Positions 7,217-7,341 of a DNA stretch of 7,341 nucleotides are shown here, piece after piece. The first letter of the stretch is position 1. The number at the start of each line of letters is the position of its first letter. The stretch spans positions 1 through 7,341 of the forward strand of contig JAHEEQ010000136.1 of the NCBI GenBank assembly GCA_024640585.1, in the 5' to 3' direction. The position numbers and the translations under genes were made by a program. Origin of the DNA: Micrococcales bacterium (GTDB lineage Bacteria; Actinomycetota; Actinomycetes; S36-B12; UBA5976). The notes beneath the pieces were generated by a model. That model was not told where the DNA came from. It saw nothing but the letters and a program-made list of their open reading frames with translations, and made no database searches.

Positions 7217-7341
7217 AGGCTAGCGCAATAAGCGCCAAATTTTGCGAGGTCTAAAAAATTTCGTGGATTATTGAGTAACGAAAAGGCAAATCTAGGTTCT
7301 AGCAACGGATTTGTAAGTGTGTAGGAACCATTTTCCGAAAC
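7213..7341 (-). pseudogene. Upstream fragment of the same FAD oxidoreductase in another frame (partial)
   Basis: A reading frame open from the window edge encodes 42 residues ending with FGAYCASL and a TGA at 7213-7215. Its content (NPLLEPRFAFSLL, then NPRNFLDLAKFG) looks like the region of amine-oxidase-like proteins that directly precedes the part encoded at 6371-7216. The two frames overlap only within the short CCTTTGA stretch at about 7213-7219. One additional T in the TTT run would fuse them as ...CASLLNETNP... The N-terminal FAD-binding region would lie beyond the window. It could be an authentic frameshift mutation, a sequencing or assembly error, or less likely recoding. Confidence 0.6.

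Noticed and set aside
7209..7219. CTT TGA at the split of the FAD gene resembles the prfB programmed +1 frameshift site
   Set aside because: A +1 shift would read GAA and then hit TGA at once (7209-7211). The continuing frame is -1, and there is no standard -1 slippery heptamer, so programmed frameshifting is not supported.

Overview
The window reads as a chromosomal segment of a free-living actinobacterium with moderate-to-low GC. The main evidence is the order lipB - lipA - DUF4191 membrane protein - glnA, all on the minus strand. This order is conserved in Actinobacteria (in Mycobacterium tuberculosis it is Rv2217-Rv2218-Rv2219-Rv2219A-Rv2220). The A/T-rich codon use, short spacers and overlapping genes would suit a streamlined freshwater lineage such as acI/Nanopelagicales, but that placement is an inference. 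No transposon, prophage, CRISPR array, tRNA or rRNA is visible.

Layout. Positions 1-829 (minus) hold the first 276 codons of type I glutamine synthetase (glnA), cut by the window edge. Positions 830-981 are a non-coding leader with two short inverted repeats. Positions 982-3253 (minus) are a compact lipB-lipA-DUF4191 cluster; lipB and lipA overlap by 8 bases and 21 bases separate lipA from the DUF4191 gene. Positions 3254-3359 are a divergent promoter region. Positions 3360-5624 (plus) encode a full-length RND-type MMPL transporter. It converges, with only 3 bases between stop codons, on a minus-strand pair: a peptidase E-like (S51) hydrolase at 5628-6362, and upstream of it the C-terminal two thirds of an FAD-dependent amine-oxidase-like enzyme at 6371-7216.

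How the genes relate. LipB transfers octanoyl from acyl-carrier protein to lipoyl domains and LipA inserts the two sulfurs, so the central cluster makes protein-bound lipoate for the 2-oxoacid dehydrogenases and glycine cleavage. GlnA assimilates ammonium. The DUF4191 protein is a conserved actinobacterial membrane protein of unknown role. The transporter and the FAD/peptidase pair have no obvious pathway link to these genes.

The most notable features are: a one-base frame disruption in the FAD enzyme near 7213-7222, with recognisable family sequence continuing upstream in another frame; absence of the small RDD-type gene expected between the DUF4191 gene and glnA; a lipB start that looks leaderless; and a transcription terminator hairpin embedded in the last codons of the peptidase E gene. 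I see no clearly new multi-gene system; most of the window is conserved housekeeping sequence.
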